Below are positions 10,005-18,783 of a stretch of 64,000 nt of DNA, one piece after another; positions within the stretch are counted from its first letter, which is position 1; each line of letters opens with the position of its first letter. The DNA is taken from the NCBI RefSeq assembly GCF_038719015.1, contig NZ_CP152276.1:3174001-3238000 (forward strand), written 5' to 3'. The stretch is from Nguyenibacter vanlangensis. Lineage in GTDB: Bacteria > Pseudomonadota > Alphaproteobacteria > Acetobacterales > Acetobacteraceae. A program made the position numbers and the translations under genes. Below the pieces are notes generated by a model. That model was given only the letters and a program-made list of their open reading frames with translations. It did not search any database and had not been told where the DNA came from.

Positions 10005-11563
10005 GGCGCCTGTGTGGGACGGCCGGCCCGGCCCGGTTTCCGGGGCTGGCGGTCCTGCTTTCGGTCCTGATTCTGGTCCTGATCCCGGCCGCCATGGCGG
10101 GGCGCGCGGGCGCGGCTCCGCTGCGCTGGGCATCGGATGCCGAGGCGAACGTGCCGTTCGTCTTCCACGATCCGGCCGACCAGTCCCGGCTGACCGGGTA
10201 CGAATACGACATCGCCCAGGCCATCGCCCGCCGGCTGGGGCGGCCGGCGCAATTCGTGCAGAATGACTGGGACGGGCTGATCCCCGGCCTGCAGCGCGGC
10301 CTGTACGACATGGTGATCGACGGCATCGAGATCACGCCTGAGCATCGGCAGGGCGTGCTGTTCAGCCGCCCCTATTACATGACGTCGGAACGCATCACGG
10401 TGCGGCGCGGCCAGCAGGGGCTGGACACGCTGGCCGCGCTGCACGGCCATGTCGTCGGCACGCTGAAGGACACGTCGGCCGAGCGCATGCTGCAGGCCGA
10501 CCCGTCGATCCAAATCCGTTCGTACGAGGAAGAGACCAACGCCTATACCGACCTGACGAACGGGCGGCTGGATGCCGTGCTGCTGGACAGCACGATCGCG
10601 CTCTATTACGGCGCCCCCAATCCGGCGCTGAAACTGGTGGGCGCGCCGATCGGCCAGGTCGCCTATGGCGTCGCCGTCGCCAAGGATAATGCCGCGCTGC
10701 TGGCGCAGGTGAACGCGGCGCTGGACGGCATGATGCGCGACGGCGAACTGCACCATATCCTGGCGCGCTGGAAATTATGGACGCCGGCGATGGCGGCGCT
10801 GACCGGCGATCAAGGTACGCCGGACATCGCGCCGGATTCGTGGCGGCATTACATGGCCGCCACCGCGCCCATCCCCGGCTGGCGGGCCCGGCTCGACCGC
10901 TATGTCGGCTTCCTGCCGCTGCTGCTGCACGGCGCGGTGCTGACATTGGCGGTCTCGGCCTGCGCGATGGTGGTGGCGGTGGGGCTGGGGCTGGCGCTGG
11001 CGCTGCTGCGGCGCTACGGGCCGCGCTGGCTGGGCGGGCTGGCGGTTCTGTATGTCGAAATCGTCCGCGGCACGCCGCTGCTGATCCAGATCCTGTTCAT
11101 CTTCTACGCCCTGCCGGGGATCGGCTTGCGCCTGTCGCCCTTCGTGGCCGGCGTGGTGGCGCTGGGCCTGAATTACGCGGCGTATGAGGCGGAAAATTAC
11201 CGCGCCGGCCTGCAATCGGTCGCCCGCGGGCAGATCGAGGCGGCGCTGGCGCTGAACATGACGCATGCCCAGGCGCTGCGCTTCGTGGTGGTGCCGCAGG
11301 CGGTCAGGATGGTCATCCCGGTGATGACCAACGATTTCATCTCGCTGCTCAAGGATTCCTCGCTGGTCAGCGTCATCACCCTGACCGAGCTGAGCCAGAC
11401 CTATGTCCGGCTGTCCTCGACCTATTACGATTATTTCGGCACCGGCCTGCTGATCGGCGTCGCCTATCTGCTGCTGGGCCTGCCCTTCGTGCGGCTGGCC
11501 CGGTGGGCCGAGGCGCGGTTCCAGACCGGGCAGCGCGGCCAGGGGCGCCAGGGACATATCTGA
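10001..11563 (+). CDS. Amino acid ABC transporter, fused substrate-binding protein and permease
   Basis: A single 520-residue chain joins a periplasmic solute-binding domain to a HisM/GlnP-type permease. The N-terminal segment (about residues 12-35) is a signal or membrane anchor. Residues about 40-260 form the SBP_bac_3 domain (GYEYDIAQAIARRLG, then DMVIDGIEITPEHRQ). Residues about 300-510 hold the permease, with VEIVRGTPLLIQILFIFYALP and the EAA-like loop ALNMTHAQALRFVVVPQAVRM. Translation starts at GTG 10001, coupled to the ATPase gene. The fusion is seen in other bacteria and means no separate binding protein is needed. Confidence 0.92.
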   Translation: MRRLCGTAGPARFPGLAVLLSVLILVLIPAAMAGRAGAAPLRWASDAEANVPFVFHDPADQSRLTGYEYDIAQAIARRLGRPAQFVQNDWDGLIPGLQRGLYDMVIDGIEITPEHRQGVLFSRPYYMTSERITVRRGQQGLDTLAALHGHVVGTLKDTSAERMLQADPSIQIRSYEEETNAYTDLTNGRLDAVLLDSTIALYYGAPNPALKLVGAPIGQVAYGVAVAKDNAALLAQVNAALDGMMRDGELHHILARWKLWTPAMAALTGDQGTPDIAPDSWRHYMAATAPIPGWRARLDRYVGFLPLLLHGAVLTLAVSACAMVVAVGLGLALALLRRYGPRWLGGLAVLYVEIVRGTPLLIQILFIFYALPGIGLRLSPFVAGVVALGLNYAAYEAENYRAGLQSVARGQIEAALALNMTHAQALRFVVVPQAVRMVIPVMTNDFISLLKDSSLVSVITLTELSQTYVRLSSTYYDYFGTGLLIGVAYLLLGLPFVRLARWAEARFQTGQRGQGRQGHI

Positions 11564-11567
11564 CGAC

Positions 11568-11588
11568 GGGGGCAGAGCCCCGAAAAAA
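11568..11588. repeat. Partial REP-like hairpin, copy C
   Basis: GGGGCAGAGCCCCGAAAAAA here equals the hairpin end of the 65-bp element at 52346-52410 (same orientation). Only this end is present, five bases after the ABC transporter stop. The A-run reads as T only on the other strand, upstream of the hairpin, so it does not look like a terminator for the upstream gene. Confidence 0.6.
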
Positions 11589-11749
11589 GGTCCGCGGGAC
11601 GATCGATTACGTCACGCCATCCGGCATCGCGGCCTGCGGCCTGATGCGTCCGGCACATGCCGGCGCTGCCGGATGCCGCGTTGTGCGTCCGGGGGCGCGG
11701 CCATAGAAAGGGCGTGGAACAGTCCGGAATAGTCCAAGCATCGGTGGCC

Positions 11750-12637
11750 ATGGATCTGCTGTCTGCCCTTCACAGTTTCGTCCGCGTCGCGGCGACGGGG
11801 TCGTTTTCGGCCGTCTCGCGCGAAACCGGGGCCAGCCAGCCGACCATCTCGCGCCATATCGCGCTGCTCGAGGCGCATTACGGCACGACGCTGTTCGCCC
11901 GCACGACCCGCAGCCTGATGATGACCGAGGACGGGCGCAGCCTGCTGCCCCACGCCTATGAGGTGCTGGAGATCCTCGAAACCGCCGAGACCGCGCTGGG
12001 CCGCCGCCGGGCGTCGGTCTCGGGCCTGGTGCGGCTGGGGGTGACGACCGCGTTCGGCCTGTACATGACCGGGCGCCTGGGCGAATTGCTGGACCGCCAC
12101 CCCGACCTGTCGGTGGAACTGATCATGCGCGACGGGTTCGGCGACCTGGTGGAAGAGGGGCTGGACCTGGCCATCCGGGTGGGCGAGATCGCCGAAGGGT
12201 CGCTGATCGCCCGACGGCTGGGCACCGTCCGGCGGGTCGCGGTGGCGTCGGGCCGCTATCTGGAACGACGGGGCACGCCGCAGCACCCGCGCGACCTGCT
12301 GAACCATCCCTGCGTCGCCTATACCTATGGCGGCACGCGCCATGACTGGCATTTCGTGGGCAATGGCGAGGAAAGCGTGGTCGCCGCCAGCGGCCCCTTC
12401 CGCGCCAACAGCAGCGAGGCGGTGCTGAAGGCGACGCTGGCCGGGCTGGGGGTCGGATTGCTGCCGTCCTTTCAGGTGGCCGAGGACGTGGCGGCCGGGC
12501 GTCTGGTGCGGCTGTTCCCGGACTGGACGGTGCCGGACCTGCCCATCCACGCGGTCCATACCGGGCCGCGCGCCCTGCCGCTGCGCACCCGCACGGTGCT
12601 GGATTTCCTGGTCGCCATCGCCGACATCGTGCGATGA
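11750..12637 (+). CDS. LysR-family transcriptional regulator
   Basis: A DNA-binding regulator of 295 residues. Residues 1-60 contain the LysR winged-helix signature (SFVRVAATGSFSAVSRETGASQ followed by PTISRHIALLE), and residues about 90-290 form the LysR substrate domain of the CrgA/DmlR-like subgroup. The ATG at 11750 gives the canonical MDLLSALHSFVRV start; a GTG two codons earlier is an alternative. It stands alone between the ABC transporter and a convergent locus, so its targets cannot be inferred from a divergent partner. Confidence 0.92.
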   Translation: MDLLSALHSFVRVAATGSFSAVSRETGASQPTISRHIALLEAHYGTTLFARTTRSLMMTEDGRSLLPHAYEVLEILETAETALGRRRASVSGLVRLGVTTAFGLYMTGRLGELLDRHPDLSVELIMRDGFGDLVEEGLDLAIRVGEIAEGSLIARRLGTVRRVAVASGRYLERRGTPQHPRDLLNHPCVAYTYGGTRHDWHFVGNGEESVVAASGPFRANSSEAVLKATLAGLGVGLLPSFQVAEDVAAGRLVRLFPDWTVPDLPIHAVHTGPRALPLRTRTVLDFLVAIADIVR

Positions 12638-12646
12638 ACGGACGCG

Positions 12647-12670
12647 CCGGCAGGGTCGCGACCCTGCCGG
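12647..12670. terminator. 24-base perfect palindrome between convergent genes
   Basis: CCGGCAGGGTCG followed directly by CGACCCTGCCGG can form a strong hairpin in either direction, ten bases past the LysR stop and 16 bases before the end of the convergent minus-strand gene. It lacks a T-tract, so it may be a processing or stability hairpin rather than a classical terminator. Confidence 0.5.
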
Positions 12671-12685
12671 GTTCGGGCGCGGCGG

Positions 12686-13735
12686 TCAGCCGGGCGGCAG
12701 GGCGGCGGCGGGGTCGCGGGCGGCGCGGGCCAGGTCGGGCGCGCCGCTGACCAGGTCGCCATGGAAGCCGCGCCGCAACATGGTGGTCCAGCCATTCATC
12801 CAGTCGTCGGCCTCATGCACGAAACGCGCGGCCCCCGGGTTCTGCGGCAGGGATTGCTTCATCCACTGGTCGGGCGGGGCCGGCAGGGTCATGGTGCCCT
12901 TGCGGGCGGGGCTCAGCAGGATGGTCACGTTCTCGATGTTCGCGCCATGGTCGGCCGCCAGTTCGGCATAGTTCCAGGTTGCGACCAGCATGACATAGGG
13001 GATCGGGAAGCCCAGCACGTGCAGCCGGTTGAACGCGGTCTGGATGTCCACGCTGTCGCTCAGCGGCTGGCCCGCGATCTGGACATGGGCGGTAAACCAG
13101 CATTCCATGACCTTGGGATCGGTGGTGACCAGCTTCGACAGATAGTTCCGGTCATCGTGGCAGCCATTGTTCATCGCCTCGACCGTCGATGGCGACAGCG
13201 ACTGGGTGCTGCCGCGCGCGATCACCACCCCGGTCACGATTCCGCCCTCGGCCCGGACCAGCACATTGCTGATCAGTTCGCCATGCGGGCCGCTCTGCGT
13301 CGTCAGCACCGGGTGCCAGGTGCCGGCCGGCAGCGGCAGAAGGCGCCCGGCAAAGGGAATCGCCCCGGACATGTCCGAGGTGATCGGCGGGGCCGCGACC
13401 TGCGTCCCGCCCGGCCCCTGGTTCGGACCTCCCTGGTTGGGGCCCCCCTGGCTCGCACCTTGGGGCGGCGCGCCGGCATCGGCCTGCGCGCTGCCGTCGT
13501 CATCCGGTGCCGAGGCGGCGCCCTGGGCGGCGCCCACCTGCTCAGCGCCCGGGCCCGGCGGCGGGGTGCGGCCCAGCGTGTGGTTCAGCCGGTCGATGAC
13601 CGGCCGCAGCGCCGGGATCGCCCGCGTCAGATAGGAAGGCGGATAGAGCAGCGCCAGAAGCGCGAAGATCGGTGCGGCGAACAGCGCGGCGCGCCATAGC
13701 GGCGCGCGATGCCAGAGTCGGGAGGCAGCGGACAT
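12686..13735 (-). CDS. Uncharacterised membrane-anchored protein, third gene of the AAA+ locus
   Basis: I do not recognise a functional family. The 349 residues start with a cytoplasmic stub, one hydrophobic segment (about residues 15-33) and then a long Gly/Pro/Gln/Asp-rich low-complexity linker (about 55-115, with repeated QGGPN). A soluble, probably periplasmic domain follows (about 120-330) containing LPLPAGTWHPVL, a pattern seen at the start of secreted proteobacterial beta-rich domains, and paired cysteines around CHDDRNYLSK and ECWFTAHV. It lies 56 bases downstream of the AAA+ gene on the same strand and is probably co-transcribed. Start: ATG 13735. Confidence 0.7.
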   Translation of the reverse strand: MSAASRLWHRAPLWRAALFAAPIFALLALLYPPSYLTRAIPALRPVIDRLNHTLGRTPPPGPGAEQVGAAQGAASAPDDDGSAQADAGAPPQGASQGGPNQGGPNQGPGGTQVAAPPITSDMSGAIPFAGRLLPLPAGTWHPVLTTQSGPHGELISNVLVRAEGGIVTGVVIARGSTQSLSPSTVEAMNNGCHDDRNYLSKLVTTDPKVMECWFTAHVQIAGQPLSDSVDIQTAFNRLHVLGFPIPYVMLVATWNYAELAADHGANIENVTILLSPARKGTMTLPAPPDQWMKQSLPQNPGAARFVHEADDWMNGWTTMLRRGFHGDLVSGAPDLARAARDPAAALPPG

Positions 13736-13791
13736 TCAGGGCAACCGTAACAACCGTAACAGGGGGGCGGCGCGGCGGGGCGGCGCAGGGG

Positions 13792-15060
13792 TCAGCGCAG
13801 CACGCGCGCCCGCTGCGCCTCGCTGTCATTCGCGATCTCGGCGGTCACGCCGTCCGCGCCCTGCACGACGCGCACCAGCTTCGCGCCCTGCTGCCGCGCG
13901 GAGATCAGCGAATCGCTGATCATGTCCTCGATCGAACGGACCAGGTCGCGAGCGCTGGCGGCCGCGCCCATCCTGTTCTGCCGGCGCATGACCTCGAACA
14001 GCAGGGACGGGTCGATGCCGCCGGTTTCCACCTTCAGACCATAGCTGTCGATCATCGTCTCGATCTCCAGCGCCGCGACGCGCGCGACGTCCAGCCCGGT
14101 CAGGGCGCGGAAGACGAAGATCCGGTCCAGGCGGTTCAGCACCTCGGGGGCGAAGCCGGCCTGGCGCAGCGCCTCGACCGACTCGGCGCGCATGCGGTCG
14201 GGCTCGTCCGCCAGCCGGTCGGCGATTTCCGACAGGGCGTCGGTGGCGATGTTCGAGGTCAGGACGAAGATCGCCCGCACGGTCGAGACCTGCTGGCCGG
14301 TCGAGGCCTCGGTCACGTGCCCGTCGTTCCAGGCGGTCAGGAATTTCTTGAAGACGTCGGGATGCGCCTTCTCGATCTCGTCCAGCAGGACGACGGCATC
14401 GGGCTTTTCCTTCAGCCCGCCGGTCAGCTTGCCGAACGTGTCCGAGCCGACATAGCCCTTGGGCGAGCCGAAGAGCTGCGTCGCCGCGTGCGGCGAACTC
14501 ATCTGCGTCATGTCGAAATGCAGCAGCGGCCGGTCAAGCTGTCGGGCCATCTGCTTGGCCAGGTAGGTCTTGCCGGTGCCGGGCGGCCCGGCCAGCAGAA
14601 AGATGCCGACCGGCTTGCCGCGCACCTGCAGCGCCATGCGCCGGCGCAACTGGGCGGCGATGTCCTCGCAGACCTGGTCCTGGCCGATCACGCGGGCGCG
14701 CAGACCGGCCGCCAGTTCCTCGGCGTCGATGACCGTTTCCTTCTGCTCGCGCGCCATCATCTCTTCCAGCGCGGTGCGGTTGGTCAGTCTGGCCAATACA
14801 TCCATCATCCACCCCCGTCGGCGTCGCAGCCCCTTGCGCGCCAGCCGTTCGGCGCGGGTTTCGAACATCAATCCCGCCAGGACCAGCAGGCTGCTCCCGG
14901 CCGTCAGCACGGGAAAGGCCGGCGCACACCATTCCATGAAATGCGCGAGGCTGGCGAGCGAAAGATGCAGCGACGCGGCCGCCTGCAGGCTCGCCAGGAC
15001 CAGGAAGATCACCATCATCACCGGCATCATCCGGTTCAGGGCGGGAAGCAGGGCCTTCAT
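13792..15060 (-). CDS. Membrane-anchored Clp-type AAA+ ATPase
   Basis: The 422-residue protein has two hydrophobic segments at about residues 11-31 and 45-66, a basic cytoplasmic stretch, then one AAA+ module like the second ring of ClpA/ClpB. Visible: IGQDQV (about 125), Walker A GPPGTGKT (158-165), pore loop KGYVG (201-205), Walker B VVLLDEIE (223-230), sensor 1 TSN (268-270), PEVLNRLDRI with the arginine-finger region (305-313) and a sensor 2-like helix SARDLVRSIEDM (369-380). It has no Clp N-domain or first ring and no protease domain. It probably remodels or unfolds proteins at the membrane. Its ATG overlaps the upstream gene's stop (ATGA). Confidence 0.85.
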   Translation of the reverse strand: MKALLPALNRMMPVMMVIFLVLASLQAAASLHLSLASLAHFMEWCAPAFPVLTAGSSLLVLAGLMFETRAERLARKGLRRRRGWMMDVLARLTNRTALEEMMAREQKETVIDAEELAAGLRARVIGQDQVCEDIAAQLRRRMALQVRGKPVGIFLLAGPPGTGKTYLAKQMARQLDRPLLHFDMTQMSSPHAATQLFGSPKGYVGSDTFGKLTGGLKEKPDAVVLLDEIEKAHPDVFKKFLTAWNDGHVTEASTGQQVSTVRAIFVLTSNIATDALSEIADRLADEPDRMRAESVEALRQAGFAPEVLNRLDRIFVFRALTGLDVARVAALEIETMIDSYGLKVETGGIDPSLLFEVMRRQNRMGAAASARDLVRSIEDMISDSLISARQQGAKLVRVVQGADGVTAEIANDSEAQRARVLR

Positions 15061-15665
15061 TGGACGATCACATCCAGTACAAGCATTTCGTCGCGATGGA
15101 TGACGGGCAGCGGGGTCGGGCCCAGCACGGTGATGGCCCCGGGCGCCACCCCGGCCAGTCCCGGATCGGTGACCGGCGCGATATCGACCTGGCCCGAGAT
15201 CCGGATGGGCAGCAGGACCGTGCGGGGCCGCGGCGTCAGCGGCACGGTCTGGCTGATGCCGCCGGAGGTGACGGTGACGACGCCGCCCTGGCCGCCCTCG
15301 TCATACAGCGGCATCTGCACCAGGCGGTATTCGCGCCGCCGGATGCCCGCCAGGATCCGCGCCTGCTGGTCCGGCGTCAGGCCCGATTGCTGCAGCGCGC
15401 GCGGCGCGTTGTCGGGCGAGATCATGGCGAATTGCTGGGTGCTGGCCAGCACGTGGGCGCCGCCGAGGCCCGCGCCGCCGACGGTCCGGCCGTCGCTGCT
15501 GATGGCGGGGGCCGGGGCGGGGTGCTGCTGCTGGTGCGCCATGCGGGCACTGAACCCGGCCACGACGATCACGCCGGCCGCCAGACCGTACCAGAGCGGC
15601 CTGCCCCTGGCAGGACCGGACTCATCCGCCGCGGCGCCGGGTTCGGGTTCGGGCATGTGCCTCAT
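15057..15665 (-). CDS. Uncharacterised single-pass membrane protein, first gene of the AAA+ locus
   Basis: No family recognised. The 202 residues have an acidic/Pro-rich N-terminus, one membrane segment (about residues 24-40, [17 protein letters not shown]) and a beta-rich, probably periplasmic remainder with an Ala/Pro linker, a helical patch ([20 protein letters not shown]) and alternating hydrophobic strands. The ATG at 15665 was chosen over a longer frame from 15839 that would run through the rimP leader. A second ATG three codons later is possible. The gene overlaps the AAA+ gene by four bases, so the two products are likely made together. Confidence 0.72.
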   Translation of the reverse strand: MRHMPEPEPGAAADESGPARGRPLWYGLAAGVIVVAGFSARMAHQQQHPAPAPAISSDGRTVGGAGLGGAHVLASTQQFAMISPDNAPRALQQSGLTPDQQARILAGIRRREYRLVQMPLYDEGGQGGVVTVTSGGISQTVPLTPRPRTVLLPIRISGQVDIAPVTDPGLAGVAPGAITVLGPTPLPVIHRDEMLVLDVIVQ

Positions 15666-15820
15666 GGCGGCATCATGCGTTTGGCCCGGCGCCGCGTGCA
15701 AGTATCGAACGCCCACCTGTTTGTAATGTAATGTACCATGTTTTTGTGATGCGCGGGATGCAAGCCGGCGGCCGGCGGCGACGACGCGGGGACCTTGCGG
15801 CGGGGCGCGGAGTGTCCTAT

Positions 15821-16486
15821 ATGGAGGCCATTCCTTCATCTCCGTTTTTTTGGGGGGTGGCCCGAGCGGCCGCCTTTTTTGTTTTGGACGAAGATCTGCC
15901 CTTTCTGACCGGCCTCGATGCCAAGGTGGCCGCCCTGGTGGCCCCCGTCCTGGCCGACATGGGATTCGAGCTGGTCCGGGTGGCGATCCTGGGCCGCGAG
16001 AGCCCGACCGTGCAGATCATGGCCGACCGCGCCGACGGCACGCTGATCGCGATCGAGGATTGCGAGCAGATCAGCCATGCGGTGGGCGCGGTGCTGGACG
16101 TCGAGGACCCGCTGCCCGGCGCCTGGACGCTCGAGGTCTCGTCGGCCGGGATCGACCGGCCGCTGACGCGGACGAAGGACTGGAACCGCTTCGCCGGCCA
16201 CCTGGCGAAGGCCGAGGTGAACCTGCCGATCGACGGCCGCAGGCGCTTTGCCGGCATCGTGCTGGGCGCCGGCGACGGGTTCGGGCGGTTGCGCCTCGAT
16301 GACGGGGCCGAGGTCGCGCTGCCGCTGGCGGACCTGCGCCGCGCGCGGCTGGTCCTGACCGATGAATTGATCGCCGCCACCGCCCATATGATGGGCGCGC
16401 GGGACGGTGCCGGGGACGCGCAAGAGGCCCCGGACCACATGACACACGCCAAGCCCGGCCGGTCGCCGGCGCGCAAGACCCACTGA
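15821..16486 (+). CDS. rimP: Ribosome maturation factor RimP
   Basis: RimP assists 30S subunit maturation. The core from about residue 22 ([20 protein letters not shown], then GFELVRV) is family-like, with [28 protein letters not shown] and the C-terminal barrel. It heads the rimP-nusA-ylxR-infB operon. The ATG at 15821 has GCGGAG upstream and gives 221 residues. However its first 21 codons run through a hairpin plus T-tract, and an in-frame TTG at 15884 would give a 200-residue protein (first residues [11 protein letters not shown]) closer to family length. Which start is used cannot be decided from sequence. Confidence 0.9.
   Translation: MEAIPSSPFFWGVARAAAFFVLDEDLPFLTGLDAKVAALVAPVLADMGFELVRVAILGRESPTVQIMADRADGTLIAIEDCEQISHAVGAVLDVEDPLPGAWTLEVSSAGIDRPLTRTKDWNRFAGHLAKAEVNLPIDGRRRFAGIVLGAGDGFGRLRLDDGAEVALPLADLRRARLVLTDELIAATAHMMGARDGAGDAQEAPDHMTHAKPGRSPARKTH
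15857..15880 (+). terminator. Attenuator-like hairpin in the rimP leader
   Basis: GGTGGCC (15857-15863 region) pairs with GGCCGCC (15868-15874 region) across a short loop, with one GU pair, and is followed by TTTTTT at 15875-15880. It lies either in the leader or the first codons of rimP, ahead of the whole nusA-infB operon. Confidence 0.45.
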
Positions 16487-16505
16487 GACGTCCCTGGAGG
16501 CCCTG

Positions 16506-18056
16506 ATGGACACGTCCGTTTCCCGTCCCGAACTGCTGCTGGTGGCCGACGCCGTCGCGCGCGAGAAGTCGATCGACCGGGAAGAGGTTCTGGAAGCGAT
16601 GGAGCAGGCCATCCAGAAGGCCGGCCGCGCGAAATACGGGCACGAGAAGGACATCCGCGCCACCATCGACCGCAAGAGCGGCGACGTGCGGCTGTCCCGC
16701 TGGACCGAGGCGGTCGAGGTGGTGGAGAACGAGGAAACGCAGATCCCGCTCCATATCGCGCGCAAGTTCAAGCCCGAGATCCAGTTGGGCGAGCATCTGA
16801 TCGACCCGCTGCCGCCGATCGATTTCGGCCGGATCGCCGCCCAGACCGCCAAGCAGGTCATTGTCCAGCGGGTGCGCGAATATGAGCGCAAGCGCCAGTA
16901 CGACGAGTTCAAGGACCGTGTGGGCGAAATCGTGAACGGCACGGTCAAGCGCACCGAATACGGCAACCTGATGGTCGAGATCGGCAATTCCGAGGCGCTG
17001 CTGCGCCGCGACGAGCTGATCCCGCGCGAGAGCTTCCGCAACTCGGACCGCGTGCGCGCCTATATCTACGACGTGCGTGACGAGCCGCGGGGCCCGCAGA
17101 TCTTCCTGTCGCGCACCCATCCTGCCTTCCTGGCCAAGCTGTTCGCCCAGGAAGTGCCCGAGATCTATGACGGCATCATCGAGATCAAGGCCGTGGCCCG
17201 CGATCCCGGTTCGCGCGCCAAGATGGCGGTGATCTCGCGCGACGCGTCGATCGACCCGGTCGGGGCCTGCGTGGGCATGCGCGGCTCGCGCGTGCAGGCG
17301 GTGGTGCAGGAACTGCAGGGCGAGAAGATCGACATCATCCCCTGGAGCCCGCAGGCCGCGACCTTCGTGGTCAACGCGCTGGCCCCGGCGGAAGTGACCA
17401 AGGTGGTGATGGATGAGGAAGCCGGCCGCGTCGAGGTGGTGGTGCCTGACGAGCAGCTCAGCCTGGCGATCGGCCGCCGCGGGCAGAATGTCCGCCTGGC
17501 CAGCCAGCTCACCCGCTGGGACATCGACATCCTGACCGAAGCCGAGGAATCCGAGCGCCGGCAGGAGGAATTCCGCCGCCGCAGCAGCCTGTTCGTCGAG
17601 GCGCTGGACGTGGACGACGTCATCGCCGGCCTGCTGGTGACCGAGGGCTTCCACACGATCGAGGAACTGGCCTATGCCGACCCGGACGAGCTGGCCGGGA
17701 TCGAAGGGTTCGACGAGGACGTGGCCGGCGAGCTGGTCCGCCGCGCCGAGGGCTTCCTGGCCCGCCGCGAGGACGAGCTGGACGAGAAGCGCCGCGGCCT
17801 GGGCGTTTCGGACGACATCGCGGTGCTGGGCGTGTTCTCGAACCAGATGCTGGTCACGCTGGGTGAGAAGGGCGTGAAGTCGCTCGACGACCTGGCCGAC
17901 TTGGCGGGCGACGAACTGGTCGAGATCCTGGGCGGCGACGTGATCGACGAGGAGGCGGCCAACGAGATCATCATGGCGGCGCGTGCCCATTGGTTCGATG
18001 GTACCGAGGGCGGTGCCGAAGAAGGCGCCGAGAGCGGAGAGGCGGCGGGCGCCTGA
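16506..18056 (+). CDS. nusA: Transcription termination/antitermination factor NusA
   Basis: Binds RNA polymerase and nascent RNA, modulating pausing, termination and antitermination. The 516 residues carry the NusA N-terminal domain (1-125), an S1 domain (about 130-200, GEIVNGTVKRTEYGN), two KH domains (about 200-345, including GMRGSRVQAVVQEL and AIGRRGQNVRLASQL) and two C-terminal helix-hairpin-helix units (about 365-505) typical of alphaproteobacteria. The ATG at 16506 is preceded by a GGAGG-type site. It follows rimP by 19 bases. Confidence 0.97.
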   Translation: MDTSVSRPELLLVADAVAREKSIDREEVLEAMEQAIQKAGRAKYGHEKDIRATIDRKSGDVRLSRWTEAVEVVENEETQIPLHIARKFKPEIQLGEHLIDPLPPIDFGRIAAQTAKQVIVQRVREYERKRQYDEFKDRVGEIVNGTVKRTEYGNLMVEIGNSEALLRRDELIPRESFRNSDRVRAYIYDVRDEPRGPQIFLSRTHPAFLAKLFAQEVPEIYDGIIEIKAVARDPGSRAKMAVISRDASIDPVGACVGMRGSRVQAVVQELQGEKIDIIPWSPQAATFVVNALAPAEVTKVVMDEEAGRVEVVVPDEQLSLAIGRRGQNVRLASQLTRWDIDILTEAEESERRQEEFRRRSSLFVEALDVDDVIAGLLVTEGFHTIEELAYADPDELAGIEGFDEDVAGELVRRAEGFLARREDELDEKRRGLGVSDDIAVLGVFSNQMLVTLGEKGVKSLDDLADLAGDELVEILGGDVIDEEAANEIIMAARAHWFDGTEGGAEEGAESGEAAGA

Positions 18057-18087
18057 GGCGGCGCCGCGGTCGGAGACGGTGCGGGGA

Positions 18088-18771
18088 ATGGAGACGGAGA
18101 TCGGCGACCGGGGCGTGGAGGATGGACGGGCGGACGAATGTGCCGACGACGAATGCACGGAAAACGGGCACGCCCCGCTGCGCCGCTGCATCGTCACCCG
18201 CGAACGGGCGGCGCCCGAGACCATGCTGCGTTTCGTCGTCTCGCCGGATCGGATTCTGACCCCCGATCTGGCCGCGCGTCTGCCCGGACGGGGAATCTGG
18301 TTGAGCGCCCGGCGGGATGTGCTAGAAACGGCCCGGACACGGGGGGCGTTTGCACGCGCCGCACGTGGACAGGTCACAATCCCGCCCGACCTGGACAGGA
18401 TCCTGGAAGCCGGGCTCGTGCGCCGGATGATGGAGACGGTGGGACTCGCACGGCGGGCCGGTCAGGTGACCTATGGCTTCGCCAAGGTGCGGGAATGGAT
18501 AGCGGGCGGTCGCGCCGGTCTGATCATTCAGGCCGAGGATGGCAGCCCGGACGAGAGGACGAGGTTGTTGTCCGGCGCACGGGACCTTCCGGTAGCGGTT
18601 GTTCCTACGGCGGCGGCGTTGGGGGCGGCATTCGGCCGTGACCATGTCGTGCATGCGGCGATGTCGCATGGCGAGCTGGCACGGCGTTTCCGCGTCGATA
18701 ATGAACGTTTTGCGGGGCTGTCCGGCAGGACGGTTCCGGGTTTGGCGGACCGATCCGCCGGACTTGGGTGA
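18088..18771 (+). CDS. YlxR-type RNA-binding protein fused to an L7Ae-like domain
   Basis: The N-terminal half (about residues 25-105) is the YlxR/DUF448 domain: PLRRCIVTRERAAPETMLRFV, then the GRGIWL motif. The C-terminal half (about 115-205) resembles the L7Ae/L30e-like fold, with VGLARRAGQVTYGFAKV. Such fusions sit between nusA and infB in alphaproteobacteria; YlxR homologues have been linked to RNase P or transcription control. The ATG at 18088 follows GGGGA; the open frame extends back into nusA and was trimmed. The role here is inferred from position and family. Confidence 0.88.
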   Translation: METEIGDRGVEDGRADECADDECTENGHAPLRRCIVTRERAAPETMLRFVVSPDRILTPDLAARLPGRGIWLSARRDVLETARTRGAFARAARGQVTIPPDLDRILEAGLVRRMMETVGLARRAGQVTYGFAKVREWIAGGRAGLIIQAEDGSPDERTRLLSGARDLPVAVVPTAAALGAAFGRDHVVHAAMSHGELARRFRVDNERFAGLSGRTVPGLADRSAGLG

Positions 18772-18783
18772 ACAGGCGGGTAC

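Noticed and set aside
11568..11588. REP-like hairpin considered as a terminator of the ABC transporter
   Set aside because: On the transcribed strand the hairpin is followed by A residues, not T; the T-tract is on the wrong side.
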